64,000 nt of DNA from Pelecanus crispus (lineage: Eukaryota; Chordata; Aves; Pelecaniformes; Pelecanidae), in assembly GCF_030463565.1 (NCBI RefSeq), contig NC_134651.1:12660734-12724733 (forward strand), written 5' to 3'. Made by a program: the position numbers and the translations under genes. Numbering within the stretch: position 1 is the stretch's first letter; each line of letters begins with the position of its first letter. The notes beneath the pieces are model-generated. The model worked only from the letters and a program-made list of their open reading frames with translations, searched no databases and was not told the DNA's origin. Positions 10,701-22,700 of the stretch are shown here, one piece after another.

Positions 10701-13700
10701 TCTGGACCACCGAAGGTTTCAGCTTGACCAGAGTCTCCTTGGAGAGAACACAATACCATGGTCCTGTTGTGAAGCTTCTCTTGCTGTATATCTGATGCAA
10801 TTTGCTCTGTTCCTTTGCAGGAAGGAGCATTGGAAGCTGCTAGGCAACCTGAAGACCACAGTGGAAGGCTTGGTGTCTACCAGCAACCCGAACGTCTGGT
10901 CCAAGTATGGCGGCTTGGAACGGCTCTGCAGAGACATGCACAGCATCCTCTACCATGGGCTCATCCACGACAAGGTAGGGCTCTGTCCTGCCAGCACTGC
11001 TGTCTGTCTGTAGCGGCTTTGGTGCCTGTCATGAGCAGGTGGGACAGTCCTGTCTGCCTGCAGCTTGCATCAGTACTTGTAACACGGAGTGGGTGCAACG
11101 CTTGTAGCAGCATGGAAAATGGTCGAAGCAGGGACTGAGCTTGCCTGGCAAGTGCTGGGTGCATGTTCTTTCTATCTCACCCACCTTCGACATGGTTTTT
11201 CTAAGTAGCCGTGCCCCCCGCGCTGAGGCCAGCCCCTCTTTCTTTTCCTTCTGCTGCAGCCAAGCGATAAAGCTGCATTTGCAATGTCAGCCCCATATCG
11301 TCTGCACTTGGACAACTCCCCAGCGAGGTCTGGCAAGAGAAACCTCGCATCTTTACTGTTTCTGGTTAGCTGTATTAATAACAGGAGCTGGCAGCCAAAT
11401 CCACGCTCTGCGTGAATAGGATCTCTCTTTCTAGGCTCTCGTCGTGCCTTGCCGTTGCTTACCCAGATGTTCCTTCTTCCACGGCTGCCGGGAAGAATTA
11501 CACCTTCCCACTTGTGTGCAGAGGCCTGAAGATCTCCCCTTCAGCTTGCAATTACCACCACAATTAATTTACAATGGAAAGTTGAAGCAATTCTGCAGGG
11601 CGTGCCTGTGGGCAGGCTTTCCATCAGCGGCTCTGCCACCCAGAGAGCGACTCAAAGAAGCAAGCGATGCAGAGGAGCCCCAGGCAGCTTGCACAGGCCA
11701 GCTGGGTCCAGGAGCAGGAAAACTGCACCTATGCAGTGCTGCACCCGAGCTAATATGCCTCCAGGAAGAGCCAGGCGGGCAGCTCATCCCAGCAGGGTGC
11801 TTTGATCCCTGGATGTATTAGCTGCAGTCAGCACTCGTTACGGTGCTGCTCTGTTCCCGTTAGTCCCCAGTGGTGCGGGCCAGGGACCTTTGGGAGATCC
11901 GCAGAGAGTGAAGCTGTTGTAGTAGCCACTTTCTAGAAGCTACCTTTTACACGTGCTCCCTTCTGTTAGATGTGCTGTTAATAGGCTTCAGGAAGTGAGA
12001 TTTAAATTATTTGTATTTGTCTGTCTATTGGTAACAGTTCATGCCAGACCTGCAAAGCAGGACAGTGTGTTGCCTTCCTCGATGCTTTTACTATAGGCAA
12101 AGGCAGCTCTTTTACTTAGAAATGTCTCCCCTGCTTGCGCACGTGTGACACCAGTCAAGCTATAGGAGCTGCAAAGGAAGGCCTGTAAAAATACAGCTTC
12201 CTAACAGCAGTTTTCTCATAGTTGCTCCAGCAAAACACTTACTATTTTCTTATTAACTTTTTTCCTACAACTGGGAATAAATAAAAAAAGGCGAAAAAAT
12301 CCATATGTACATATTGAGAGAACTAGGATAAGAGGTTTTTAAACTTTTCAGTGAATTTTATTTGTCCAGAAAACCCTAATTCAATCTAGAGGACTAAAAT
12401 TGCCATGTTAGTTCTCTAGTCTTAAAAAACCAAACCAACCCCCTCAAACAAATAAACCACAAAACAGAACTCATTCCTGATGCTTGTGAAAGAGGAAATA
12501 GAGATGGAAGAAAAAATAATCAGCCTTTTGGTGAAGAGAGGCATTTTGGGGCTGTGTTTACAACCAATAGGGTGGTGAGGAAAGCAGCAGCTCTGCTGCA
12601 GTTCCTCTTTAATGGGAAGAATAACTAAGAACAAAATAACTCATTGTCGGAACAAAGCTGAGGCAAACAGCAGCAAAGAGCTGATAGAAATGCAACACCA
12701 AATTTCTTACCTGGGGTGCTCAGCTGTGCTGGTGTCCTCGGTGGTGGCTTGCATCAGAAGACAGCAATGGTTGCTGGTTTTGCTGGGATGTGTTTTCATG
12801 TTGCCCTTCGTGTCCCTTCAATGAGGTCTGACTCTGCAGTGCTGAGGCATCAGGACTCTCCTCCAGGTCTTGGTCCAGCAGGAAAGGGAACAGTGAAGTG
12901 GGAACTTGGTCAACCTTGAGCTTGGCAGACCTGCGGTTGGCCTTTAGAATCCTTGTTGCACTGCAGCAGGGATGTGAGCCCTTTGGTGCCACATCCCTTC
13001 TCCTGTCTCCATGGTATGAAGGACTGGGATCTTACCTGGTGGAAGAAGAGAAGCTTGGGGATCTGTTGTCTGGTCACTTGTGGGCTGACCACAACTGAGA
13101 GGTCACCGTGGGAGGGGCAGGAGACAACTTATCTACATCAACCCAGTGGTTTTTGACTTGATCCCTTGATCTGCAAAACTGTGTTGCTTACATTGTTTCT
13201 CCTTTGTAAAGCAATGCTGCTCTTCCTCTGTCTATTTTCTGACCCATCTTACCAGGATTAGGGGCTCTCCGCTCATGGTAGCATGGGGCTAAGGGGGGAT
13301 GTTGTCATTTAAGTGGGACGTGGGTGGTGGTATCTAACCGTGCCTGTCCTGGGCAGGTGTGCTGCAGACAGAAGGATTACTGGCAGTTTGTGAAGGACAT
13401 TCGCTGGCTGAGTCCTGGCTCTGCTCATCACCTGGAGAAGGTGGGTTCTGGTGGGGTGGCCTCGTGTGCTGCTGTGGGTAAAGCAGCTCCACGTCTTGTG
13501 GAGGCTGAAGCAGCCGCGTGTCTGTGTACAAGCCACATCTCGGGAACTCGGCATGGCTTAGGCTGAGACAATCGGCCGCTTATATCTCCCAGGCCAGTCT
13601 CCAGCTCGGCTCGGCCGGCTGCAGTGGGCATCACCAAGGGAACCGGCACAAGCGTCGCTTGTGTGTGTGCAGCGGTGATTCATGCCTCTGTGCAAATCTC

Positions 13701-16700
13701 TAAAAGTCTGGGCTGTCCCGTTTCTGGGTTCTGCCTTGACCATGCATTTGGTTCTCCTGTTCCTGGCTGGTGCCGACCACTGGCGCATGGCGATGCTCTC
13801 AGCCCTCGGCTGCCCTGTGCCGACGTCCGTGGTCCCTACCATGTCTGGGCACAAGGGGCTGACCACTGGTGGTCCCTATGTCCAAACTGCTGCTGGGGGG
13901 GACGTGGGGTGTGACTCCAGCTCTTCAAGCTGCAGCAGCTCAGGTGTTTAGCTTCCCCAGTTAATGTGTCACCAAGAACATGACTGTCACCACTGGGGTC
14001 AAGTTGGATTTGGGAGTGTGGGGTCCTTCCAGGTCAGGGGTGAGGCACACGGGTGGGGGAGCGTGCAGGACAAGTTCATAGTGCTGGTGGCTGTCAGAGG
14101 ACTTTGATCGCTGGCTGACCTTTGAAGCATTGTTCATCCCCAGTGCTTTTGCCTCCCTGGTGGCTGGGGAGCTGCTGGGACTTGTCCTCCTTCCTGTTGA
14201 CAGTGACAGGTGCTGGAAAGCTGCCGTTTTCGGGTGGGGATGGGGGGAAGGAGGGAGCCAAAGCTGAGTGGTGGTGTCGTGGTTTAGTCCCAGCCAGCAG
14301 CTAAGCACCATGCAGCCACTCACTTCCCCTGCCCCAGTGGGATGGGGGAGAGAATCAGAAGAGTAGGAGTGAGAAAAACTCCTGGGTTGAGATAAGAAGA
14401 GTTTAGTGATTGAAATAAAATAAAGTAAAATAGTAGTAGTAATAATAACAATATAATAATAATAATAGTAATAATAATAATATACAAAGCAAGTGATGCA
14501 CAATGCAGTTGCTCACCACCCGCTGACCAACACCCAGCCAGTTCCTGAGCAGCGATCACAGCCCCCCCAGCCGACTCCCCCCAGTGTGTATACTGAGCAT
14601 GATATCATATGGTATGGAATAGCCCTTGGGTCAGTTTGGATCAACTGTTCTGGGTGGGGAGCTATGCACCCTCCCAGCTTCTGGTGCACCTGGCAGAGCA
14701 TGGGAAGCTGAAAAGTCCTTGACTAGCATAAGCAGTACTTAACACACTGATGTTTTAGTTGTTGCTATCAACATTATTCTCATACTAAATCCAAAACACA
14801 GCACTATGCCAGCTACTAGGAAGAAAATTAACTCTATCCCAGCCGAAACCAGGGCAGGTGGAACAACCCCAGCTCCCCCGCTTGCCTCCACATGCCTTAA
14901 CCTGTGCCTGGCATCCCTTTCCAGTTCATCAGCCTGCAGGAGAGCAGCCAGCCCAACTCAGAGGGCTCAGGGGACGAGGCCATCGCGCAGCTGTGGCTGC
15001 AGCACAGCCTGCAGTGCCACTGCCTGTCGGCACAGCTGAGACCGCTCCTGGGGAACCGGCAGTACATCAGGAAATTCTACGCAGGTAAAGAGAAACGGGT
15101 GGTTTTCTTCTTATTAGGAAAATATCTAGCTGGTGGCATTTCCAAGCCACACGGGAGTGAGGGGGATGCAGGGAGGCAGAAAAGATGGTTTGCATGTAAG
15201 CAGACGGCGCTGCCAAACCACGTGGGTGAGAGGGACCACCCCCAAGCAGCAGTTTTCTCTCCCCAGACACTGCCTTCCTGCTCAGTGACGCCCACGTCAC
15301 GGCCATGCTGCAGTGCCTGGAGGCTGTTGAGCAGAACAACCCCAGGCTTCTGGCTCAGATCGACACCTCCATGGTGAGTTGAGGTCCTGGCTTTTCTATT
15401 TGGCTCTCCCCAGACGCTGGCTGGCTGTGGCTGCTTGTGCGAGGTCTTATTCAGGGCACGCGGAGCCCTTGGACAAGGGGCTGGACTTGGAAGCAGCAAA
15501 AGGAGCTCCAAGAGGGGAGAAGAGCGGTGAACTGGTCCCTGCGCTGCCTGCGTGAGCTTGGCAGGGGTTGGGGTGGGGGAGATGGCTGTGTGGAGCCTGT
15601 AGTGGGGTACCTCACTTCTGGCTGGCATCAAGGATTTGAGTATGAGGACCTGAGGACCAGTTCCTCGTAAGAGGCACCTCTAAAGCCCTCTCCAACAGCC
15701 CCAGACTTCAGGGCCACCAAGCAGAGCTGCCTGGTCATGAGGGACAGCCACCATCAGAGGGGACGAGCAGCACTCCAGGACACCTGGGTGCCCACTCCTG
15801 CTGGTGACGCCAGCGACCCCCCGTGCAGCCCCGTGCCAGCTGCCCCCTCCTCAGAAGAGGGAACAGCGGCTGCTTTCTTTGCACAGAGCTCCCCAGAGGA
15901 AGGCAATTAATGAGGCTTTGTTAAATGGGGGCTGTGTTCTTTCAGCTGGCTGGCACGTCACTGCCATCCCTGTGCGCATCAGGTCCTTCTGCTGGGACAG
16001 GAGAGATGTGTGACCATGATGCTGAAGGACAAGAGAGCCGTCTGCCTGGGGCGCTGGGCTGCCTGGATCATTTTGCTGAGAGCCTGGTAATTTCCTGACG
16101 AGAGCCTGCGTGTAGCTGTGAACAAAAAGCCCCTTCCCTTTTGCACTGTGAGGTTTTCCCTTCCCCATCCTCCTGCCCCCAGGGCTGCTGCATCCTTTGC
16201 TGGCTGGTGACCAGGCGCTTGCAGGTCATTTCCTTTCCATTGCTGCTCCTTTGATGTGTAGCCCCAAGCCCTGTAAATGCTGATTTATTAACGATGCCAC
16301 TTCTCTTCAGCTTACCAGAAAGAGTGAGGGTCCACCTCCGGTGACCAAGAGTCAGAGCCTGACTGCCCTCCCCGCATCCCCGTTCATCCCTGCTGTGGGC
16401 TGCATGCAGCAGCGCTGCTTTGGGTCCTTCTCCAGCCTCCACCATCCAGCCTCGTCCAGCCTCTCAGGTAATGAGGGTGGGCTGGGAAGCTCAGGATAGA
16501 CCCAAAAAAGACTTTGCCTTTTTTCTGGTCTTGGAGTCATTGTGCTGGATGGGTGTGAGGAGATCTCTGCCCGCACTGGGAGGGAGATGCCTGGCCTTTG
16601 CCTCTAGTGGGTGGGCATGCTGGTGTAAAGCCACAAGCTTATTGCTGTAGGGTGGTCTGCTTGTGCCGGGTTGTGTGACATCCTGCTCCTACCTCTGTCC

Positions 16701-19700
16701 AGACAGGAGACCAGCAAGCTCCTCCATCAGCTCCAGCTCTAGCCAGCCCCAGGAGCGCTGCCCGTCCACCCGGTCCTCCTCCTTCAGTGAGGGCAGGTCC
16801 CCTCTGGAGCAGCCCAGCTCTGCCACCCGCTTCCACGTCCCCTCACCCAAAGACCCCTTCTCTCTGACCAGCGATATGAGCTCCAGCACCACCAGCCAGA
16901 GTGAGGACACTTGGACGGGGAGTCAGGATGATCCGCAGAGCGATGCTAATGATGGGCCGGAGTACCTGGCCATTGGGAACTTGGGGCGCCGGGGCCGGGC
17001 GTGCAGCAATGCCAGCACCAACAGCACCAAGAGCAGTAGCTCCAAACTCTTCTCCTCCAGCAGCTCCCAGAAGCTGGACTCAGTCTCATCCCTGGGGGAG
17101 CAGGGGGCAAGTGGAGGTGGAAGCAGGGGTCTGAACCTGTTGCGCCGGTCCAGCTTCTCGGAGGGACAGTCGTCAGCTCCGCAGGGCATCCTCAAGAAGA
17201 GCCACATGCGCTCGCACTCTGACACCAACGTGGCTTCGGGGAAATTGCACGGTAATGGGGCAGCTTTTCTGGGATGGCTTTGGGGTGTGGAAGTCCCTGG
17301 TAACTGGAGGCTGATGCTGGCCACCCCTTTGACTCCATGGGTCAGGCCAGCGAGAGGAACAGTGGGTGAGTGGTTGGGAAATTTGGTCTTTGCCCTTAGC
17401 TTTCCTGCTCCGCACTGGAGTGATGGGCTGACATCTTGCCTCCCAGAATGCCCTGGGCTGGTGTGTTATTGGTATTGGCAGCTTTTACCAAAAACTTGGA
17501 AAATGGCAGCAATGCTGTGGCATTAGCCATTCTGCTTGCACAGCGGCCTTGCCTGGCTGAGGCATGGGGCCATGGCAGGGCACTGGGCTGGAGCTTGGGC
17601 TCATCCCACTGGTAGGATGTGATCCTGCTGGTAACCTGCTGAGTCCTCCTGTGCTCTTGAATGGGTGAATGCATGGCGGGTGAGGCGGGACTGGGATGTG
17701 AGGGGACAGCCAGTTTGTGGGAGTCTGCCCTACCAGTGCTGCCTTCATGGGAGAAGTGGAGGTCCTTGCTGAGTAGTAACCAGTTTGTCTCTGTTTTCTC
17801 TCCCTTAACGCTGCCCTCCTCCTCCTCTGTCTGCCCAGGAGGCCTCAGGGATATCACCATTATAATAGAAGATCCAGTGGCAGGTTTGGGAGCCAGTATA
17901 ACAGCCCTTCATTAGCGATCATTGCATCAAGTTCAGGAATTCCATCAACCCATTAGTGTCCATTTAGAAAAAAAAAATATTTCTTCCCTGTGTCCCAGCT
18001 GGTGCTTTGAAGGGTGGTCAGGTTTATTGCATGTGACCTGACTGAAGATCCCAGCTTGGTTGTTGGGAGCAGTGGACCAGACCAAGAAGGATGCCCAGCT
18101 CCCCTGCATGGTGTTGGGGAGTGCTGGCCACCGAGTCCCTGAGCTGCATCCCTGCCCTTCCCTCCACCCCACTGCCTTGGGAGCCAGGAGAGGTTTTGTC
18201 TCTCACCTAGCGAATAAGGCTGGCAGCTAAGCAGGCATGGGCTTGAACATCTTATTTTTCCTTTCATTTATTGGATCTGTGGCATGGGGAAGTTTGATGT
18301 TGGCTGAATTCAGCTTCATCCCAGCCAGCTGTGCTTGCACCCACAGTCAGGACTGCCGGGTGCTCTTCTGGGCTCAGGGCAGGTTTCCCCCTGAGCAGAG
18401 GTGCTGGGGTGCTGCCATCCCTTTGCCCCACATGCAGAAGGAGTCAGCAGCTCAAAAAAATGGGTTGTTTTCTTTTGCATCTGTTGAACAGCAGCACTGG
18501 GTTTGTCTAGCTCACAGCTGGGTGCTGAGGGCTCTGCAGCTGGGAATGCTCCTTCCTGGAGGTGGTGGGTGTTCAGACAGACGTGTCCAGCCCTGTGTCC
18601 TGCTCCAGCAGAGAATGCTGAGCACTGCCTCGCTTTACCCTTCAGCCGTAGGCTCTGTTGTATGTGGCATTCCCCCAGGCTGGTGATCATGAGGAGGTTT
18701 CTATGCTGGTATTCAGCAGGGTTGAGGTGGCTGCAGGATACCTTGCCAGGCTGCAGCGGTTAGCTGTGAGAGCCTCCCACCCCAACGGGTCTCCTTTGTC
18801 ACCCAGCCTGTGGGGTGGGTTGGTCCCAAGCCCCGTCCTGGTGGATGCTGCTTCATGGTCTTGGCAGGGAGATGCTGGTGTTGATGGGTTCAGGAGCCTC
18901 CAGCCACATCAGGGTTATGGCCCAAAGCTGGGAGCAAAGAGGAGTAGGATATTGAGAGGATGGGGTTGCCCTTCTGTTGTGCTCGGGATGTCGGGATATC
19001 AGCCAGCACCTGCCCCGTGTCCACACTCATATGCTCCTGTCCTGCTCCAGTCAGGGTGTTTTCAGTCTCCTTGACCAGTCCTCCGTCACCCAGATGTTCC
19101 ATCCAGGCGCTACCCGGGACCGTGGCTCTCTGTAGAGCACCATCTGTTGCTTGTCTCCAGTCAGGCTAGCTCCTGGCAGTCCCCCCCGGCTCAGCCTGGC
19201 AGGGAGTTGCACCAGTGTGTGCGTGGGGCAGAGCCCTGCCCACAGCCTATGTAGGTCACCTTGAGCACTGCAGCCCGGGCTTGAGGGTTGTCTGCGGGGA
19301 ACTCTGGCTTCTAGTTGAGCAACAGCATGTCCTTCAGGTGCCTCCTTCCACTGCTGTCCAGGCTGCTTTGCAGGGCTGGGAGCCCCACAGATTCCTCAGC
19401 TGCTCAGGTTCCCCCTTGTCTCCTGACTCTCTGCCCTGGGGGATAATTTGTCCCTCAGAGATGCTCCAGCCTGAAGAAGGGGCTGGCAAAGGTGCTTGCT
19501 GGAGCCTGTTGTGTCCCCCAGCTCTGCTAGGGGGTAAAGAGAGGAAGGCTCAGGACTCGACTGCTCTGTGGCTCTCATGAGCTTCTCTCCTTCTTTCCCC
19601 TTCTCTCCTGCCTGAAATGCCCTTCTAGTTTCGTCCCCTCCTGGGCTTGCCCCAGCTGTGGCACAGAGCAGGAAGATGTCCCTCCTTGCTTCCCATACAT

Positions 19701-22700
19701 TTGTGCCTGCCTGTGTGATGCTATGCCCCTTTCATTTCACCCTGTGCGATGGCCGGGTGCCTTCGGGATACTGATGTGTGCCTGGTGTTGTCTTCCCTTC
19801 CAGAGTCGCACGGCGATGCAGGTGGAGGGAGAGGGCCAGTCTCTGCTTCCACCCAGAGCAGTGAACTGAGCACACCCAGCTCCCTCTACATGGAGTACGG
19901 TGAGTACAGCCAGCCTCAGCAGGGACACTCGCTCCTGGTCAGGCTCCTCCATTGGCTGCGGTGGCCGTGGCTTCTGGCACCTTCTTGTGGGATGCTGGTT
20001 GCGCACTGGCAGGGCTCGTTAGCCTGGGGATAGCAGCAGGTCCCTCCGTCATATGTCTCTTGCTTTTCTAGACTCTGGACAGTACCTGAGCTCGGGGGAA
20101 GGGATGTTCAGAAGACCCTCGGAAGGGCAGTCCCTCATCAGCTACCTTTCTGAGCAGGACTTTGGCAGCTGTGCAGACCTGGAGAAGGTGAGGGAGGCAG
20201 CAGCAGCCTGTCTGCATTGGAGAATGTATCTTACTGCAGGTTCAGTGATACTTCCCTCCCTGAGGAAGATAATCCCGTAGTATTTCCTGCTATAGAGCTG
20301 TGCACAGAACTTCAAGGTTGAGTTCCTCAGTGTTGTCTGGCAGCCAGGATCTGCCCATCTAGCATATACACAGCAGCTTTGCAACATGTTAGGGCTCCTC
20401 AGGGACATGTGCTGACTCCCCAGAGTAGATGTGTTGCACATCCTCTTCGTAGGATGTCCCTTGTGTTTTGTGAGTATTCTGGTGCCCAAGAAGGCTTTAG
20501 TTTGTAGGTCCTCGTAGAAGAGTCAGGTTTTGTGGGGTTGGCAGGGATTAAGTAGGTAGGGTAGAAACACCACCCTCCATGAGTAATAAGCTCTTTCCTG
20601 TCACAGGTGGGGAACAAAAGTTTACCAAGTCTTCCTAGTTTTTCCATGGTACAGCCTTGAATGCTTTTGCTCTTGCCTTGCAGGAGAATGCCCACTTCAG
20701 CATCTCAGAGTCCCTGATCGCTGCCATTGAGCTGATGAAATGCAACATGATGAGCCGGCAGCTGGAGGAGGAGGAGGAAGACAGCGACAAGGAGATCCAG
20801 GAGCTTAAACAAAAGATTCGCATTCGGCGCCAGCAGATCCGTACCAGGCACCTGTTCCCTACCTGTCAGGAGATGGGCTCAGACAGTGGGTGCTGTGTTT
20901 TGGGCTCATCAGCTAGTGGGATGTGGGTTTTCTGTCCGTTGTCTGTCCTTATAGCATCCTGCCTTCCTGCCCATTTGTGGGAAACAATCATATTGCTACC
21001 AGGGTGCTGCAGAGATTTGTGAAACTCTGCTGCTATTGAAGACCATAATGGGATGGATACTATACATTGATAACACTTGTGTGCTGCTGGCACTGGAATG
21101 TAATTTCAGTTTGAACCCACAATGTTTTTCATCCTTGACCTCCGTCCCTCCATGCCCTGGCCATACCTGGCTATCAACTTCTCCCTTAGCTGTCAGTGAC
21201 CCTTCAGACCGCTTCCACTGATGTCCTGGCTGTGTTGCATTTCTCCCAGGTCTTGTGGCAACAGACAGCGGGTCCCAGTTCAGCTCTCACGGCTCCATGC
21301 GACTCTCTGACTCCGGCTCCATGGAGGATGTGGAAGAGTACGAGATCCGAGGTAGGAGGGAATGGCTGTGTTGGCTTCTTGCATAGAGACAGACTTCTCC
21401 TTGGTGTGGTTGTGTTGAGGTCAGTCCCACTGAAGAAGAGCATGTCCCTCTGGCCTTCAGGATGGCTTTTCCCAAACAAATGGCTGAATTCTGAGCATGA
21501 GCAGAGCAACCAGTTTCCCTCATGTGGTGGCATGACTTTCCTGTGAAATCCTCTGTAATCCTCCAGTGCTCAGTGCCTCTGGCTGGTAGGTGGTTTCCAC
21601 TTCATTGCCTGGTCCGCATAGCGGCTGTCACAGCTAGAGAGAGGTGGGAGAGCTGCCATCCTGCTCTCCTCCTCCCCAGGCAGAAGGAGCCATAGCTCTG
21701 ACCACTTATCTCTTGGGTGGCAGTGGTGGGCACTGGTCACGTCCTGACCTGTAATAGCTGTAGTCTCTGCTCCTGGCAGCTTGGGTGGCTGAGCTTGTCA
21801 CCCACAGGAGACCTGTCTGGGTCCCTGGGTGACTTTTTCTTTCAGAGCCTTGTTCATCCTCCGAGGTGGATGACTTCTCAGCAGTACCTCCATCTCACTG
21901 ACTTTAAAAAGGAAGATGGAGCAGTCCAGTCTCCAGCTATAAACTTCTCATCTCTTGACTGTTGACAGCAAAGCCCTTCTTTCAGTCCCTGAGGGCTAGA
22001 TTTTGGGCTCAGTTTTGAAGCCCATGGAGGGGTGTGTGAATTCAGTTCTGGGCTTCTCTTGTGCGAGTGCTGCTCTTGTATTATGCCCTTTCTCTTTGGC
22101 CTAGCCAAAGCACTGAAGTCAACTGTTTTGTCATCACCGTGTTATACAGATGGTAACGATGGATCTAACCTGATTCAAATGTGCAAGAACGGCCTCTCAG
22201 TGTCAATGGCTTCCTTGTTCTCAGGTAGTACCCTGCAGTGCTCCCCTGCGGCACGCGTGTGTGTGTGCAAGGTGTGTGTGTGTGCGTGCACGTGCACACT
22301 TCTCAGAAATCTGCCTGATTTGGGAACTGTGAACAGTATCATCCAGACGTCAGTGAGAAAAGCTGTGGCAGGATGATATGGCAGGATGGAGTAGAGAGAA
22401 GGCAGAGGAGCTCTGCTGTGGGCTCCATCCCCCAGGGCATTTTGCCATGCAGTATTTTGGATATACTAAATGTGTCTGCTGTAGTGAAGACCTGTCTCGC
22501 CTGGCGTAGGGCTTGGCACGGCAATGGCATAGCTTTGTGGCTTTGTAGCTGCTGAAGGCTGGATGAGAGCAGAGTCCTCTACAGTGTGGGACCAGGTCTC
22601 CATCCCAGGTGCCTTGGGGAGCGTTATCCTGCTTGACTTGGCAGAGCTGACATACCGTAGCTCTGATCTGAACCATGGCCAACCCTTCCCGTTCTGCTCA

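Noticed and set aside
13961-14503. 180-codon minus-strand frame rich in Tyr and Ile
   Set aside because: Created by the AAT microsatellite and ERV LTR; not a gene.
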